From positions 310,001-374,000 of the forward strand of contig NZ_BCUT01000007.1 of the NCBI RefSeq assembly GCF_001591365.1: a stretch of 64,000 nt of DNA, read 5' to 3'. Position 1 is the stretch's first letter; each line of letters begins with the position of its first letter. The notes beneath the pieces were generated by a model that worked only from the letters and a program-made list of their open reading frames with translations, ran no database searches and was not told the origin of the DNA. This document shows, piece by piece, positions 1-6,921 of the stretch. Both the position numbers and the translations under genes were made by a program. The stretch is from Variovorax paradoxus NBRC 15149 (GTDB taxonomy: Bacteria > Pseudomonadota > Gammaproteobacteria > Burkholderiales > Burkholderiaceae_C).

Positions 1-864
1 CAGTCGCTCGCGGCGGCGGCGGCCGGCTTCGAGCAGCACTCGGCCTCGCTGCTGCGCACCGTGCAAGAGGCGCATGCCACGCTGCAGGCCGACATCGCAG
101 CGCGCGACGATCAGCGGCTGTCGGCCTGGACAGAGGAGCTGGCCACGGTGTCCGCATCGCTGCAGCAGGAGTGGCAGCAGGCGGGCGCGCACACGGCAAG
201 CCAGCAGCAGCAGCTCTTCGATGCGCTCGCGCAGACCGCGCGCGACATGTCGACCCAGGCCGAGGCGCATGCGAAGAACACGGTCGGCGAGATCGCGCGG
301 CTGCTGCAGGCCGCATCGGAAGCGCCGCGGGTGGCGGCCGAAGTGGTGGCCGAGCTGCGCCAGAAACTGTCCGACAGCATGGCGCGCGACAACGCGATGC
401 TGGAAGAACGCAGCCGCATCATGGAAACGCTGGGAACCCTGCTCGATGCGGTGAACCACGCCTCCACCGAGCAGCGCTCGGCGGTCGATGCGCTGGTGGG
501 TGCATCGGCGGACGTGCTGGACCGCGTGGGAAGCCGCTTCACCGAGAAGATCGACGAGGAAACCGGCAAGATGGCCGCGGTCGCCGCGCAGATCACCGGC
601 AGTGCCGTCGAAGTGGCAAGCCTTGGCGAGGCCTTCGGCTTTGCCGTGCAGCTGTTCAGCGAATCGAACGACAAGCTGGTGGCCCATCTGCAGCGCGTCG
701 AGGGTGCGCTGGGCAAATCGATCGCGCGCAGCGACGAGCAGCTGGCCTACTACGTGGCGCAGGCGAGGGAAGTCATCGACCTGAGCATCATGTCGCAGAA
801 GCAGATCGTCGAAGACCTGCAGCAGATCGCGAGCCGGCAGGCCGCCGTGGGCAGCGAAGCGTGA
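1..864 (+). CDS. DUF802 domain-containing protein, C-terminal part (cut by window edge)
   Basis: The reading frame is open from base 1, so the gene begins outside the window and only the last 287 residues are visible. They are almost entirely helical, rich in Ala, Gln, Glu and Arg, with long heptad-like stretches that suggest a coiled coil. No catalytic motif is seen. It is followed with a 3-base overlap (TGA/ATG) by an OmpA/MotB-type protein and then a DUF2894-type gene, a gene order I recall from Burkholderiales; the family name is a recognition call. A structural or envelope-associated role is inferred from the OmpA neighbour. A GTG at 61 is an internal codon, not the likely start. Confidence 0.75.
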   Translation, partial: QSLAAAAAGFEQHSASLLRTVQEAHATLQADIAARDDQRLSAWTEELATVSASLQQEWQQAGAHTASQQQQLFDALAQTARDMSTQAEAHAKNTVGEIARLLQAASEAPRVAAEVVAELRQKLSDSMARDNAMLEERSRIMETLGTLLDAVNHASTEQRSAVDALVGASADVLDRVGSRFTEKIDEETGKMAAVAAQITGSAVEVASLGEAFGFAVQLFSESNDKLVAHLQRVEGALGKSIARSDEQLAYYVAQAREVIDLSIMSQKQIVEDLQQIASRQAAVGSEA

Positions 865-1520
865 TGCGCGACGATCTCGACGCCGGCCTGGAGCCGAGCG
901 TGCCGGTGTGGGCGGTCTTCGGCGACCTGATGTCGGGGCTGGTCGGGGCCTTCGTGCTGATCCTCGTGGGCGCGCTCGGCATGCAGCTGGACCTGGCCGC
1001 CAGGCTGCAGGCCGAGGTGCAGCAGCGCCAGGCCGAGACGCAGCGCCGCGAGGCGCTCGAGCAGGCGCTGGCCGGGCCGCTCGCGGCGGGCCGCGTCACG
1101 CTGAACAACGGGCGCATCGGCATCAGCGGCAGCGTGCTGTTTGCCTTCAACTCGGCCGACCTGCAGCCCGAGGGCCGGCAGGTGCTCAAGAGCCTGGCTG
1201 CGCCCGTGGCCAGCTACCTGCGCGCGCGCGACGAGGTGCTGATGGTGAGCGGCTTCACCGACGACCGGCAGATGCGGCAGTCGAAGGACGGCAACCGGCC
1301 GTTCGCCGACAACTGGGAGCTCTCGGCCCAGCGCGCCTTGACGGTGACGCGGGCCCTGATCGAGGAGGGCGTTCCGTCGTCGTCGGTGTTTGCCGCGGCC
1401 TTCGGTTCCGAGCAGGCGGTGGCATCCAATGCCGACGCCGAAGGGCGCGCGAAGAACCGGCGCGTCGAGATGGCGCCCACGCCGCGGCAGGCCGGCGCCG
1501 GCACCAAGTCCCGTGAATAG
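864..1520 (+). CDS. OmpA family protein with one N-terminal membrane anchor (MotB-like layout)
   Basis: 218 residues. A short N-terminus is followed by one hydrophobic helix at about residues 14-40, then a helical linker of about 35 residues and an OmpA-like peptidoglycan-binding domain from about 85 to 205. Domain marks are the LFAFNSADLQPEG strand-turn, the SGFTDD segment and the terminal NRRVEM motif. This layout, inner-membrane anchor plus periplasmic peptidoglycan-binding domain, resembles MotB and related stator or anchoring proteins. The ATG at 864 overlaps the stop of the DUF802 gene, so the two are probably translationally coupled. No MotA-like partner is visible in the window, so a flagellar role is not supported. 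Confidence 0.85.
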   Translation: MRDDLDAGLEPSVPVWAVFGDLMSGLVGAFVLILVGALGMQLDLAARLQAEVQQRQAETQRREALEQALAGPLAAGRVTLNNGRIGISGSVLFAFNSADLQPEGRQVLKSLAAPVASYLRARDEVLMVSGFTDDRQMRQSKDGNRPFADNWELSAQRALTVTRALIEEGVPSSSVFAAAFGSEQAVASNADAEGRAKNRRVEMAPTPRQAGAGTKSRE

Positions 1521-2178
1521 CGGCAGTCGCATGGACCCGGCGGCGGTGCTCGACGCCTGGCGCGCACAGGGCGGCCATCGCCGGGATCCTGTGCGCTTTC
1601 GCTTCATCGAGGCGCTTGCGAAGCGCGCGGCCGCCCATGAAGGCGATGCGCGACGCATTCTCGACGAGCGGCTGGCCGCGCTGCTGGCGGCGTATCGCGA
1701 GAAGATCGAAGAGGCCCGGTGCGTTGACGGTGCTTCGGCCAATTCAGATGCCAACGCGAAACAGGCGGCCCAGCTTCCCCGCGGTCCGCTCGCGGAACTC
1801 GTCGAGCACATGGCACGGCAGGCGCCGCTGCAAGGCGATGACGGCGCGGCGGCCGACGAAGCCGCACCCGCCACCCCCGAGCTCAAGACGCTGCGCTACT
1901 TCAGGCGCACCTGGTCGCGGCTCAGTGCCGACCGGCGGCTGACGCAGTCGCTGGCCAAGGTGCCGGAGAACGCGGGCCCGCTCAACTCGCACCACCTGGT
2001 GCACCGGTCGCTCATGCTGATGCATGAGCTGTCGCCCGAATACCTCAACCGGTTCATGTCGTACGTCGACACCTTGCTGTGGGTCGATCAGCTGAACGCC
2101 AGCACCGGCCCGGCGGCCGCCGCGAACGCGCCGCGCGCCGAAGGCCAGAAGAAGACAACGCGCGGCAAACCGGGCTGA
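1513..2178 (+). CDS. DUF2894 domain-containing protein
   Basis: Third gene of the DUF802-OmpA-DUF2894 run. It overlaps the OmpA gene by 8 bases if the GTG at 1513 is used (221 residues). An ATG at 1531 gives 215 residues beginning MDPAAVLDAW and is an equally good start. The N-terminal half is a charged helical region; the central part has TLRYFRRTWSRLSADRR and a conserved-looking stretch around NSHHLVHRSLMLMHELSPEYL. The C-terminus is Ala/Lys-rich and low in complexity. There is no signal peptide or membrane segment, so a cytoplasmic location is inferred. The function is unknown; the family name is assigned by recognition and gene order. Confidence 0.75.
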   Translation: MNSGSRMDPAAVLDAWRAQGGHRRDPVRFRFIEALAKRAAAHEGDARRILDERLAALLAAYREKIEEARCVDGASANSDANAKQAAQLPRGPLAELVEHMARQAPLQGDDGAAADEAAPATPELKTLRYFRRTWSRLSADRRLTQSLAKVPENAGPLNSHHLVHRSLMLMHELSPEYLNRFMSYVDTLLWVDQLNASTGPAAAANAPRAEGQKKTTRGKPG

Positions 2179-2202
2179 TCTGCGGCGCTTGCCCGGCGGC
2201 CG

Positions 2203-2517
2203 CTAGCGAAGCCCGTGCGCCCGGATCACGGCCTTGAGCCGCCGCACCTCGTGCTGCAGATCGAGGATCAGCGCAGCGGCATCGAGGCCCACGCCAAAGT
2301 CGCGCTCCAGGCGGCGCGCCTCGAGCGCGCATTGCAGGTCGGTGCTCGAGAACCGCCAGTGCTCGGGCGGCGCCTCTGCCGCGGCGATCTGCACGATGCC
2401 CACCTCGACGAGCTGCACCACCCATTCGGTGTCGGCGCCGCAGGCATGGGCCAGCTCGTTGGCCGCGAGCGGCTGCGACGCGCTGATGGCTGTGGTTGTC
2501 ACGGAAACGGTCGCCAT
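2203..2517 (-). CDS. cbpM: Chaperone modulator CbpM-like protein (MerR-like)
   Basis: 104 residues, lying 2 bases downstream of a DnaJ-like gene on the same strand, which is the standard cbpA-cbpM arrangement. CbpM binds the J-domain of CbpA and holds back its co-chaperone and DNA-binding activity. The sequence fits: an N-terminal HTH-like segment (LAANELAHACGADTEWVVQLVEVGIV), a WRFSSTDLQCALEARRLERDFGV segment typical of MerR-like modulators, then a C-terminal helix rich in Leu and Arg. The length matches the family at about 100 residues. The start ATG at 2517 was chosen because it gives the expected length and follows the dnaJ-type stop directly. Confidence 0.85.
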   Translation of the reverse strand: MATVSVTTTAISASQPLAANELAHACGADTEWVVQLVEVGIVQIAAAEAPPEHWRFSSTDLQCALEARRLERDFGVGLDAAALILDLQHEVRRLKAVIRAHGLR

Positions 2518-2519
2518 GC

Positions 2520-3482
2520 TCACACTCCCAGATGCTGGCGTGGGTTGAACGAAGCGGATGCCTGCGCCAGCTGCTCGTAGGCCTTGCGCGCGGCCTCGCT
2601 GTCGGCCGGGGGCAGGGCGATGTCGAGCAGCAGGTACAGGTCGCCAGGCTGCTTGCCGGCCAGCCCGCGGCCCTTGAGCCGCAGCTTGAGGCCGCTGCGC
2701 GCGTTGCGCGGCACGGTCACCTCGACCACGCCGCCGGTAGGCACGGGCACCTGGACCTGCGCACCGAGCGCGGCCTCGGTCGGCGTGACGGGCAGCGTCA
2801 TGTAGAGGTCGCGTTCCTCGACGCGGTAGAGCCGGTGCGGCGCGATGCGCACCTCCAGGTACAGGTCGCCCGCGGGTTCGCCGCCATGGCCCGGCATGCC
2901 CTGGCCGGCGAGCCGGATGAACTGCCCCGGATGCACGCCCGGCGGGATCTTGACGCTGAGCGTGCGCGTCTTGAAGACGGGCCGGCCCTCTGCATCGAGC
3001 TCCTGTGCGCGCAGCGTGATCTCGCGCTCGGCGCCGTTGAGCGCGTCCTCGAGCGCGATCTCGATCGCCGCGTGGTGGTCTTCGCCGCGCGCGCGGTAGT
3101 TGCGCCTTGCGGCGCCGCGGCGCTCGGCCTCGCCGAACAGCGACGAAAAGAACTCGCTGAAGTCGGCATGGTCGGCCGGGCCCTGGTTGGGGCCGCGGTG
3201 GAACTCGAAGCCCGTGTCCCAGTCCGGCGGCGGCTGGAAGTCGCCCTGCGGGTGGCCGCCGCGCGCCACGCGGTCGGCCAGCGCGTCGTAGGCGGCGCGC
3301 TTTTCCTTGTCGCGCAGCACGTCGTTGGCTTCGTTGATGTCGCGCATGCGCTTCTCGGCGTCGGGCTCCTTGCTGACGTCGGGGTGGTACTTGCGCGCGA
3401 GCTTGCGGTAGGCCTTGCGCACGTCGTCCTCGGACGCGGTGCGGTCGATGCCCAGGGCGCTGTAGTAGTCCTTGAATTCCAT
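2520..3482 (-). CDS. cbpA: DnaJ-family co-chaperone, CbpA type
   Basis: 320 residues. The N-terminal J-domain (about 1-70) carries the HPD motif at residues 33-35, which stimulates DnaK ATPase. It is followed by a Gly/Pro-rich linker and a DnaJ C-terminal substrate-binding region of two beta-sandwich subdomains (about 120-310), marked by VKIPPGVHPGQFIRLAGQG. The cysteine-rich zinc finger of true DnaJ is missing, so this is the type II CbpA/DnaJ2 class. It is followed after 2 bases by the CbpM-like gene, so the co-chaperone and its modulator are probably co-transcribed. Its expected place is the cytoplasm or nucleoid. Confidence 0.92.
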   Translation of the reverse strand: MEFKDYYSALGIDRTASEDDVRKAYRKLARKYHPDVSKEPDAEKRMRDINEANDVLRDKEKRAAYDALADRVARGGHPQGDFQPPPDWDTGFEFHRGPNQGPADHADFSEFFSSLFGEAERRGAARRNYRARGEDHHAAIEIALEDALNGAEREITLRAQELDAEGRPVFKTRTLSVKIPPGVHPGQFIRLAGQGMPGHGGEPAGDLYLEVRIAPHRLYRVEERDLYMTLPVTPTEAALGAQVQVPVPTGGVVEVTVPRNARSGLKLRLKGRGLAGKQPGDLYLLLDIALPPADSEAARKAYEQLAQASASFNPRQHLGV

Positions 3483-3527
3483 GCTTTTCGGTGGTGTGGA
3501 TGCCGAACGGTACGCCTGCCGGCCGCT

Positions 3528-4169
3528 TCAGGCCAGGCTCGAGCCGCCGTCGGCATGCCGCAGCAGCGGCGTCACGGTCCATGTGGGGCCGCTGCGCGAA
3601 AAACGCAATGGCTGCGCATTGCCGAGCAGGGCCAGGTCGATCGGCAGGCCGATCAGCGCCGCCAGCGCATAGAGCGTGCCCCCGTGCGCCACCACCAGCA
3701 CCGGCGCAGGCTGCGCGAGCGCGGCGTTCAGCGCGAGCCGCTTGCGGGCCACGAACTGCGCCAGCGTTTCGCCGCCTTCGGGCTCGCAGGCCCAGTCGAT
3801 CTCGGCCGACGAGGTGCCGATGAGCGCGCCGAAGTTGCGCTCGCGCAAGGCTGCCTGCGGCGTGGGCACGAGGCGCAGCACGGTGGCCACGGCATGCGCC
3901 GTGTCGTGCGCGCGGCGGGCGTCGCTGCAGACGATGGTGCGGATCGGCTCGCCAGCCAGCAGCTGGGCGGCGCGTGCAGCCTGCTGCAGGCCGAGCTCGC
4001 TCAGCGGCTCGTCCACGGCCTGGAAGATGCGCTGCGCATTGCGGCCGGTCTGGCCGTGGCGCAGGAAGTAGAAATGGTCGCAGGCCGGTGACAGCGGCTG
4101 CCCGGCGGCAATGCGCACCAGCTGGTCGAGGCCGGGGGCCGCGCCGTGGGGGAAGGGTGCCTTCGACAT
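3528..4169 (-). CDS. Histidine phosphatase family protein (phosphoglycerate mutase-like)
   Basis: 213 residues. The phosphohistidine motif RHGQTGRN lies at residues 37-44 (phosphoacceptor His38), a second basic/acidic pair ARRAHDTA and RERNFG follows, and the distal catalytic histidine is in VVAHGGT at His162. These are the core residues of the branch-1 histidine phosphatase superfamily. The substrate cannot be read from sequence; the family includes phosphoglycerate mutases, alpha-ribazole phosphatase and broad phosphatases. The next gene on the same strand is a phosphatidyltransferase that starts 668 bases upstream, leaving 26 bases between them, so they may be co-transcribed. No signal peptide is seen. 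Confidence 0.85.
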   Translation of the reverse strand: MSKAPFPHGAAPGLDQLVRIAAGQPLSPACDHFYFLRHGQTGRNAQRIFQAVDEPLSELGLQQAARAAQLLAGEPIRTIVCSDARRAHDTAHAVATVLRLVPTPQAALRERNFGALIGTSSAEIDWACEPEGGETLAQFVARKRLALNAALAQPAPVLVVAHGGTLYALAALIGLPIDLALLGNAQPLRFSRSGPTWTVTPLLRHADGGSSLA

Positions 4170-4195
4170 GGGATGGGATGTGAATGAGCGGACGG

Positions 4196-4837
4196 TCAAA
4201 ACTTGGGAATGCGCAGCGTCTTGCTGATCATCAGCGTGCCCGAGAGCGCGAAGAGCAGCGCGAGCGGATGCAGCTGCCAGGGGCCGAGCATCCAGGCGCC
4301 GCCCCACACCCCGTCGCCGATGCGCCCCTGCCAGGCGGCCCAGGCCAGCACGCCCACCAGCACCACGCTGGTCGGGATGGGCGTGCCTTCGAAGTACTTG
4401 ACCTTGTCGGCGCCCGCGGACAGCGCCTCGGCCGTGACGTTGTAGCGCGCGAGCCGGCTCACGCCGCAGCACACGAAATAGATCAGCAGCACGCAATCCC
4501 AGCCGCCGTCCAGGCCCGCGGCAAAGCCGAGCGCGGCCGGCGCCACGCCAAAGGAGATCACGTCGGCCAGCGAATCGAGTTCGCGCCCCAGCGCCGAATG
4601 CGTTTGCCGCCAGCGCGCGATGCGCCCGTCGAACACGTCGAACACGAAGGCCGCCGGCGCGAGCGCGGCGGCCCAGAGGAATTGCGCGAGCGACTGGCTC
4701 GCCATGAAGGCCATCGAAAGGAACACCGCACCCACCCCGCATGCCGCGTTGCCGAGCGTGAATGCATCGGCCAGGTGAAAGCCGCGGATCATCGAGAAAT
4801 GCTTGCGGACCGGTACGGGGGAGGGGGTGGTGGCCAT
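4196..4837 (-). CDS. CDP-alcohol phosphatidyltransferase, phosphatidylserine synthase-like
   Basis: 213 residues of inner-membrane protein with about six hydrophobic segments. The complete CDP-alcohol phosphotransferase motif, D-G-x2-A-R-x8-G-x3-D-x3-D, begins at Asp70 and ends at Asp92, so the enzyme should be active. The family joins a CDP-activated lipid with an alcohol; N-terminal FHLADAFTLGNAACGV and the overall length resemble phosphatidylserine synthase (PssA type), which feeds phosphatidylethanolamine synthesis. The headgroup is inferred by resemblance only. The ATG at 4837 gives the usual short N-terminus before the first membrane helix. Confidence 0.8.
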   Translation of the reverse strand: MATTPSPVPVRKHFSMIRGFHLADAFTLGNAACGVGAVFLSMAFMASQSLAQFLWAAALAPAAFVFDVFDGRIARWRQTHSALGRELDSLADVISFGVAPAALGFAAGLDGGWDCVLLIYFVCCGVSRLARYNVTAEALSAGADKVKYFEGTPIPTSVVLVGVLAWAAWQGRIGDGVWGGAWMLGPWQLHPLALLFALSGTLMISKTLRIPKF

Positions 4838-4846
4838 GGGGTGCTT

Positions 4847-4915
4847 CGGAGTCGGCGGATGCTCCGCACCTTAACGCAAGCGCGCTCGCTTGCCTGTAGT
4901 CGCCATCCGACTCCG
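4847..4915. repeat. Nested inverted repeats between the SRPBCC gene and the phosphatidyltransferase gene
   Basis: Outer arms are CGGAGTCGGCGGATG at 4847-4861 and CATCCGACTCCG at 4904-4915; they pair over 12 positions with a 3-base bulge. Inside is a perfect 7-bp hairpin, GCAAGCG at 4876-4882 and CGCTTGC at 4887-4893, with a 4-base loop. It lies downstream of the SRPBCC gene (minus strand) and just upstream of the phosphatidyltransferase start. No U-tract follows, so it is not a classic intrinsic terminator; attenuation or transcript processing is possible. Confidence 0.5.
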
Positions 4916-4927
4916 GAAGGGGGCCGC

Positions 4928-5464
4928 TCAGCCCGGCAGGCGTTCGTCGTAGGCCTTCTCGAGCGCCGCGTGCTGGGTCCAGAAGCCCCGCGGCTTGCGG
5001 CCGTGCAGCACGTCGTCGAGCACGTCGAGGTGGGCATGCCAGCCGCTGGCGACGCTGAGCGTGTCCTTGCGATCGGGCAGGCGGCGGTGCGTGAGCACGA
5101 GGCGGGTGGTGTCGCCCTCTTGCGTGAATTCGAAGCTGACCTCGGAGGCGGTGGCGCTTTCGCTGCCCCAGCTGATGGTCAGGCGCTTCAGCGGTTCGAA
5201 TTCGACGATCCGCGATTTCTGGAGGATGGGGCTGCGGCAGGCGGCGAAGCGCTCGGGGGCCACTTCGCCGGAAAGCCGGGTGTGGTCGAAGCGCAGCTCG
5301 AACACGCTGCCGGGCTCCTCGGCCATGGTGCCGCCGGCCAGCCAGGCGGCGCGCTTGCCGGGGTCGACGAAATAGGCCCACACGCGCTCGACGGGGGCGG
5401 GCAGGGTGCGCTCCATGCGCAGGGTACCGGGTTCGATCAGGGTTCCGAGGTGGCTCTTGGCCAT
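4928..5464 (-). CDS. SRPBCC / AHSA1-family (activator of Hsp90 ATPase homologue-like) protein
   Basis: 178 residues in a START-like fold. Recognisable features are the early MERTLPAPVERVWAYFVDPGKRAAW strand and helix, the middle strands FELRFDHTRLSGEVAPERF, and the last long helix with SGWHAHLDVLDDVLHG. The pair of an ArsR-type regulator followed by an SRPBCC protein is very common in bacteria; the SRPBCC partner is thought to bind a hydrophobic ligand, but the ligand is unknown here. The ATG at 5464 follows the ArsR gene's stop by 29 bases with an AAGGAGCAAG-type ribosome site, so the two form one operon. Confidence 0.85.
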   Translation of the reverse strand: MAKSHLGTLIEPGTLRMERTLPAPVERVWAYFVDPGKRAAWLAGGTMAEEPGSVFELRFDHTRLSGEVAPERFAACRSPILQKSRIVEFEPLKRLTISWGSESATASEVSFEFTQEGDTTRLVLTHRRLPDRKDTLSVASGWHAHLDVLDDVLHGRKPRGFWTQHAALEKAYDERLPG

Positions 5465-5493
5465 GGCTTGCTCCTTGAAAAAGAAAGGGGACT

Positions 5494-5835
5494 TCACTTG
5501 CCGCGGGATGCTTCGCGCCGCAGTTCCTTCTCCAGCGCGTCCAGATGGTTGTTCCAGAAGCCTTCGTAGTAGCGCAGCCATGCGTTGGCCGATGCGAGCG
5601 CCGCCGGCTCCAGCCGGCAGACGTGCGCGCGGCCCTGCACGGTGCGGGAAACCAGCCCGGCGCGCTCCAGCGCCTTGACGTGCTTGGATGCGCCCGCAAA
5701 CGACATGCGAAACGGCGCGCCCAGCTCGCCCACGCTGCATTCGCCCTGGGCCAGCAGCTGCAGCATGGTGCGGCGCGTGCTGTCGGCCAGGGCGTGGAAC
5801 ACGGCGTCGAGCCGTTCGTCGTCTAGTTCAACCAT
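5494..5835 (-). CDS. ArsR-family HTH transcriptional repressor
   Basis: 113 residues with a winged helix-turn-helix throughout: VFHALADSTRRTMLQLL at the N-terminus, the recognition helix in SFAGASKHVKALERAGLV, and the wing RTVQGRAHVCRL. There is no ELCVCDL-type metal box and Cys is scarce, so this belongs to the non-metal ArsR subgroup that is paired with SRPBCC proteins. It is first in a two-gene operon with the downstream SRPBCC gene. Two inverted repeats with the same TTCAAC core overlap its promoter and start codon, so autoregulation is likely. The predicted transcription start almost coincides with the ATG, which suggests a leaderless mRNA. Confidence 0.88.
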   Translation of the reverse strand: MVELDDERLDAVFHALADSTRRTMLQLLAQGECSVGELGAPFRMSFAGASKHVKALERAGLVSRTVQGRAHVCRLEPAALASANAWLRYYEGFWNNHLDALEKELRREASRGK

Positions 5836-5844
5836 GAGGTTGAA
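5827..5844. promoter_or_regulatory. Inverted repeat over the ArsR start codon (probable operator 1)
   Basis: Perfect 7-bp arms TTCAACC (5827-5833) and GGTTGAA (5838-5844) around a 4-base centre. It covers the ATG and touches the -10 element, so a bound repressor would block initiation. It shares its TTCAAC/GTTGAA core with operator 2. Confidence 0.65.
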
Positions 5845-5871
5845 TATAGTCGTGCTCCGGAAACCATTCAA
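5843..5871 (-). promoter_or_regulatory. Sigma-70 type promoter of the ArsR-SRPBCC operon
   Basis: On the minus strand TTGAAT (complement of 5866-5871) and TATATT (complement of 5843-5848) are separated by exactly 17 bases. Transcription would begin about 7 bases past the -10, near 5836, against a start codon at 5833-5835. Confidence 0.7.
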
Positions 5872-5886
5872 CCGATAAGTTGAATG
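5865..5886. promoter_or_regulatory. Inverted repeat over the -35 element (probable operator 2)
   Basis: Perfect 8-bp arms CATTCAAC (5865-5872) and GTTGAATG (5879-5886) with a 6-base centre. It overlaps the -35 hexamer of the leftward promoter and lies 115 bases before the beta-lactamase start on the other strand, so one regulator could act on both directions. Confidence 0.65.
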
Positions 5887-6000
5887 ATTCCTGCAGTTAC
5901 ACCCGATACAGCCGAGACGCGGCTGCGCCTCCCAACGCTGGAGCCTGCGCGATGGCGCTCCTACGATGGCCGCCGTTCCATCCACTCGCAGAAAAAACCA

Positions 6001-6900
6001 ATGACATCCTTCGCCAATCGCCGCACTTTCCTGCTCGCCGCCTCCGCCTTGCCCTTGGCCAGCGCCTGTACCGCCTGGTCCGCCAAGGCGCCGCAAGCCG
6101 CCACGTTTTCGAAGGCCGAAGCGCAGCTCGCGGCCCTCGAACGCTCCGTGGGCGGGCGGCTTGGCCTCGCGGCCTTCGACACCGCCACCGGCGCGCGCGT
6201 GCAGCACCGCGCCACCGAGCGCTTCCCGATGTGCAGCACCTTCAAGATGATGGTGTCCGCCGCCATCCTCGCGCGCAGCAGCCGCGAGCCCGGCCTGCTG
6301 GAGCGGCGCGTGAGCTACGCGAGGAGCGACATCCTTCCCAACTCGCCCATCACCGAGAAGAACCTGGGGCAGGGCATGGCGGTTTCCGCGCTGTGCGCCG
6401 CCACCATCCAGTACAGCGACAACGCCGCGGCCAACCTGCTGATGAAGATCCTCGGCGGCCCGCCCGCCGTGACCGAATTCGCGCGCTCCATCGGCGATGC
6501 GGTCTTCAGGCTCGACCGCTGGGAGACCGAGCTCAACAGCGCCATTCCAGGCGATCCGCGCGACACCACCTCGCCCGAGGCCATGGCCGCGAGCCTGCAG
6601 CGGCTGGTGCTGGGCGACGGGCTCGCTGCGGCGCAGCGCAGCCAGCTCGAGGCCTGGCTGCTGGGCAACACCACCGGCGCCACGCGCATCCGTGCGGGCG
6701 TGCCGGCCGACTGGAAGGTGGGCGACAAGACCGGCGCCGGCTCCTACGGCACGGTGAACGACATCGGCGTGCTGTGGCCGCCGGCCGGCGCGCCGCTGGT
6801 GATGGCGGTCTACCTGACCTTTCCCACGCCGGATGCGCCGGGCCGCAACGACGTCATCGCGTCGGCGGCGCGCATTGCGTCGGATGCGCTGCGGGGCTGA
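6001..6900 (+). CDS. Class A beta-lactamase (PenA/L2-like)
   Basis: 299 residues. All class A active-site motifs are present: STFK at 79-82 (nucleophile Ser79), SDN at 139-141, the omega-loop ETELN with Glu175 and Asn179, and KTG at 243-245. The N-terminus NRRTFLLAASALPLASAC looks like a Tat-type export signal; Cys23 might also be a weak lipidation site. The enzyme hydrolyses beta-lactams in the periplasm. Cys is present before the Ser, as in several PenA/L2/KPC-like enzymes, but the partner Cys after KTG is absent. An in-frame ATG at 5884 would add 39 residues without signal-peptide character, so 6001 is preferred. It diverges from the ArsR operon, and no AmpR-type LysR gene is adjacent. Confidence 0.93.
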   Translation: MTSFANRRTFLLAASALPLASACTAWSAKAPQAATFSKAEAQLAALERSVGGRLGLAAFDTATGARVQHRATERFPMCSTFKMMVSAAILARSSREPGLLERRVSYARSDILPNSPITEKNLGQGMAVSALCAATIQYSDNAAANLLMKILGGPPAVTEFARSIGDAVFRLDRWETELNSAIPGDPRDTTSPEAMAASLQRLVLGDGLAAAQRSQLEAWLLGNTTGATRIRAGVPADWKVGDKTGAGSYGTVNDIGVLWPPAGAPLVMAVYLTFPTPDAPGRNDVIASAARIASDALRG

Positions 6901-6921
6901 GCCGCCCCGCGTTCGCTGGGC

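Noticed and set aside
2203..3582. A 459-codon minus-strand frame running through the DnaJ gene
   Set aside because: Only its last 104 codons (the CbpM-like gene from 2517) are real. The upstream part lies inside the DnaJ gene in another frame.
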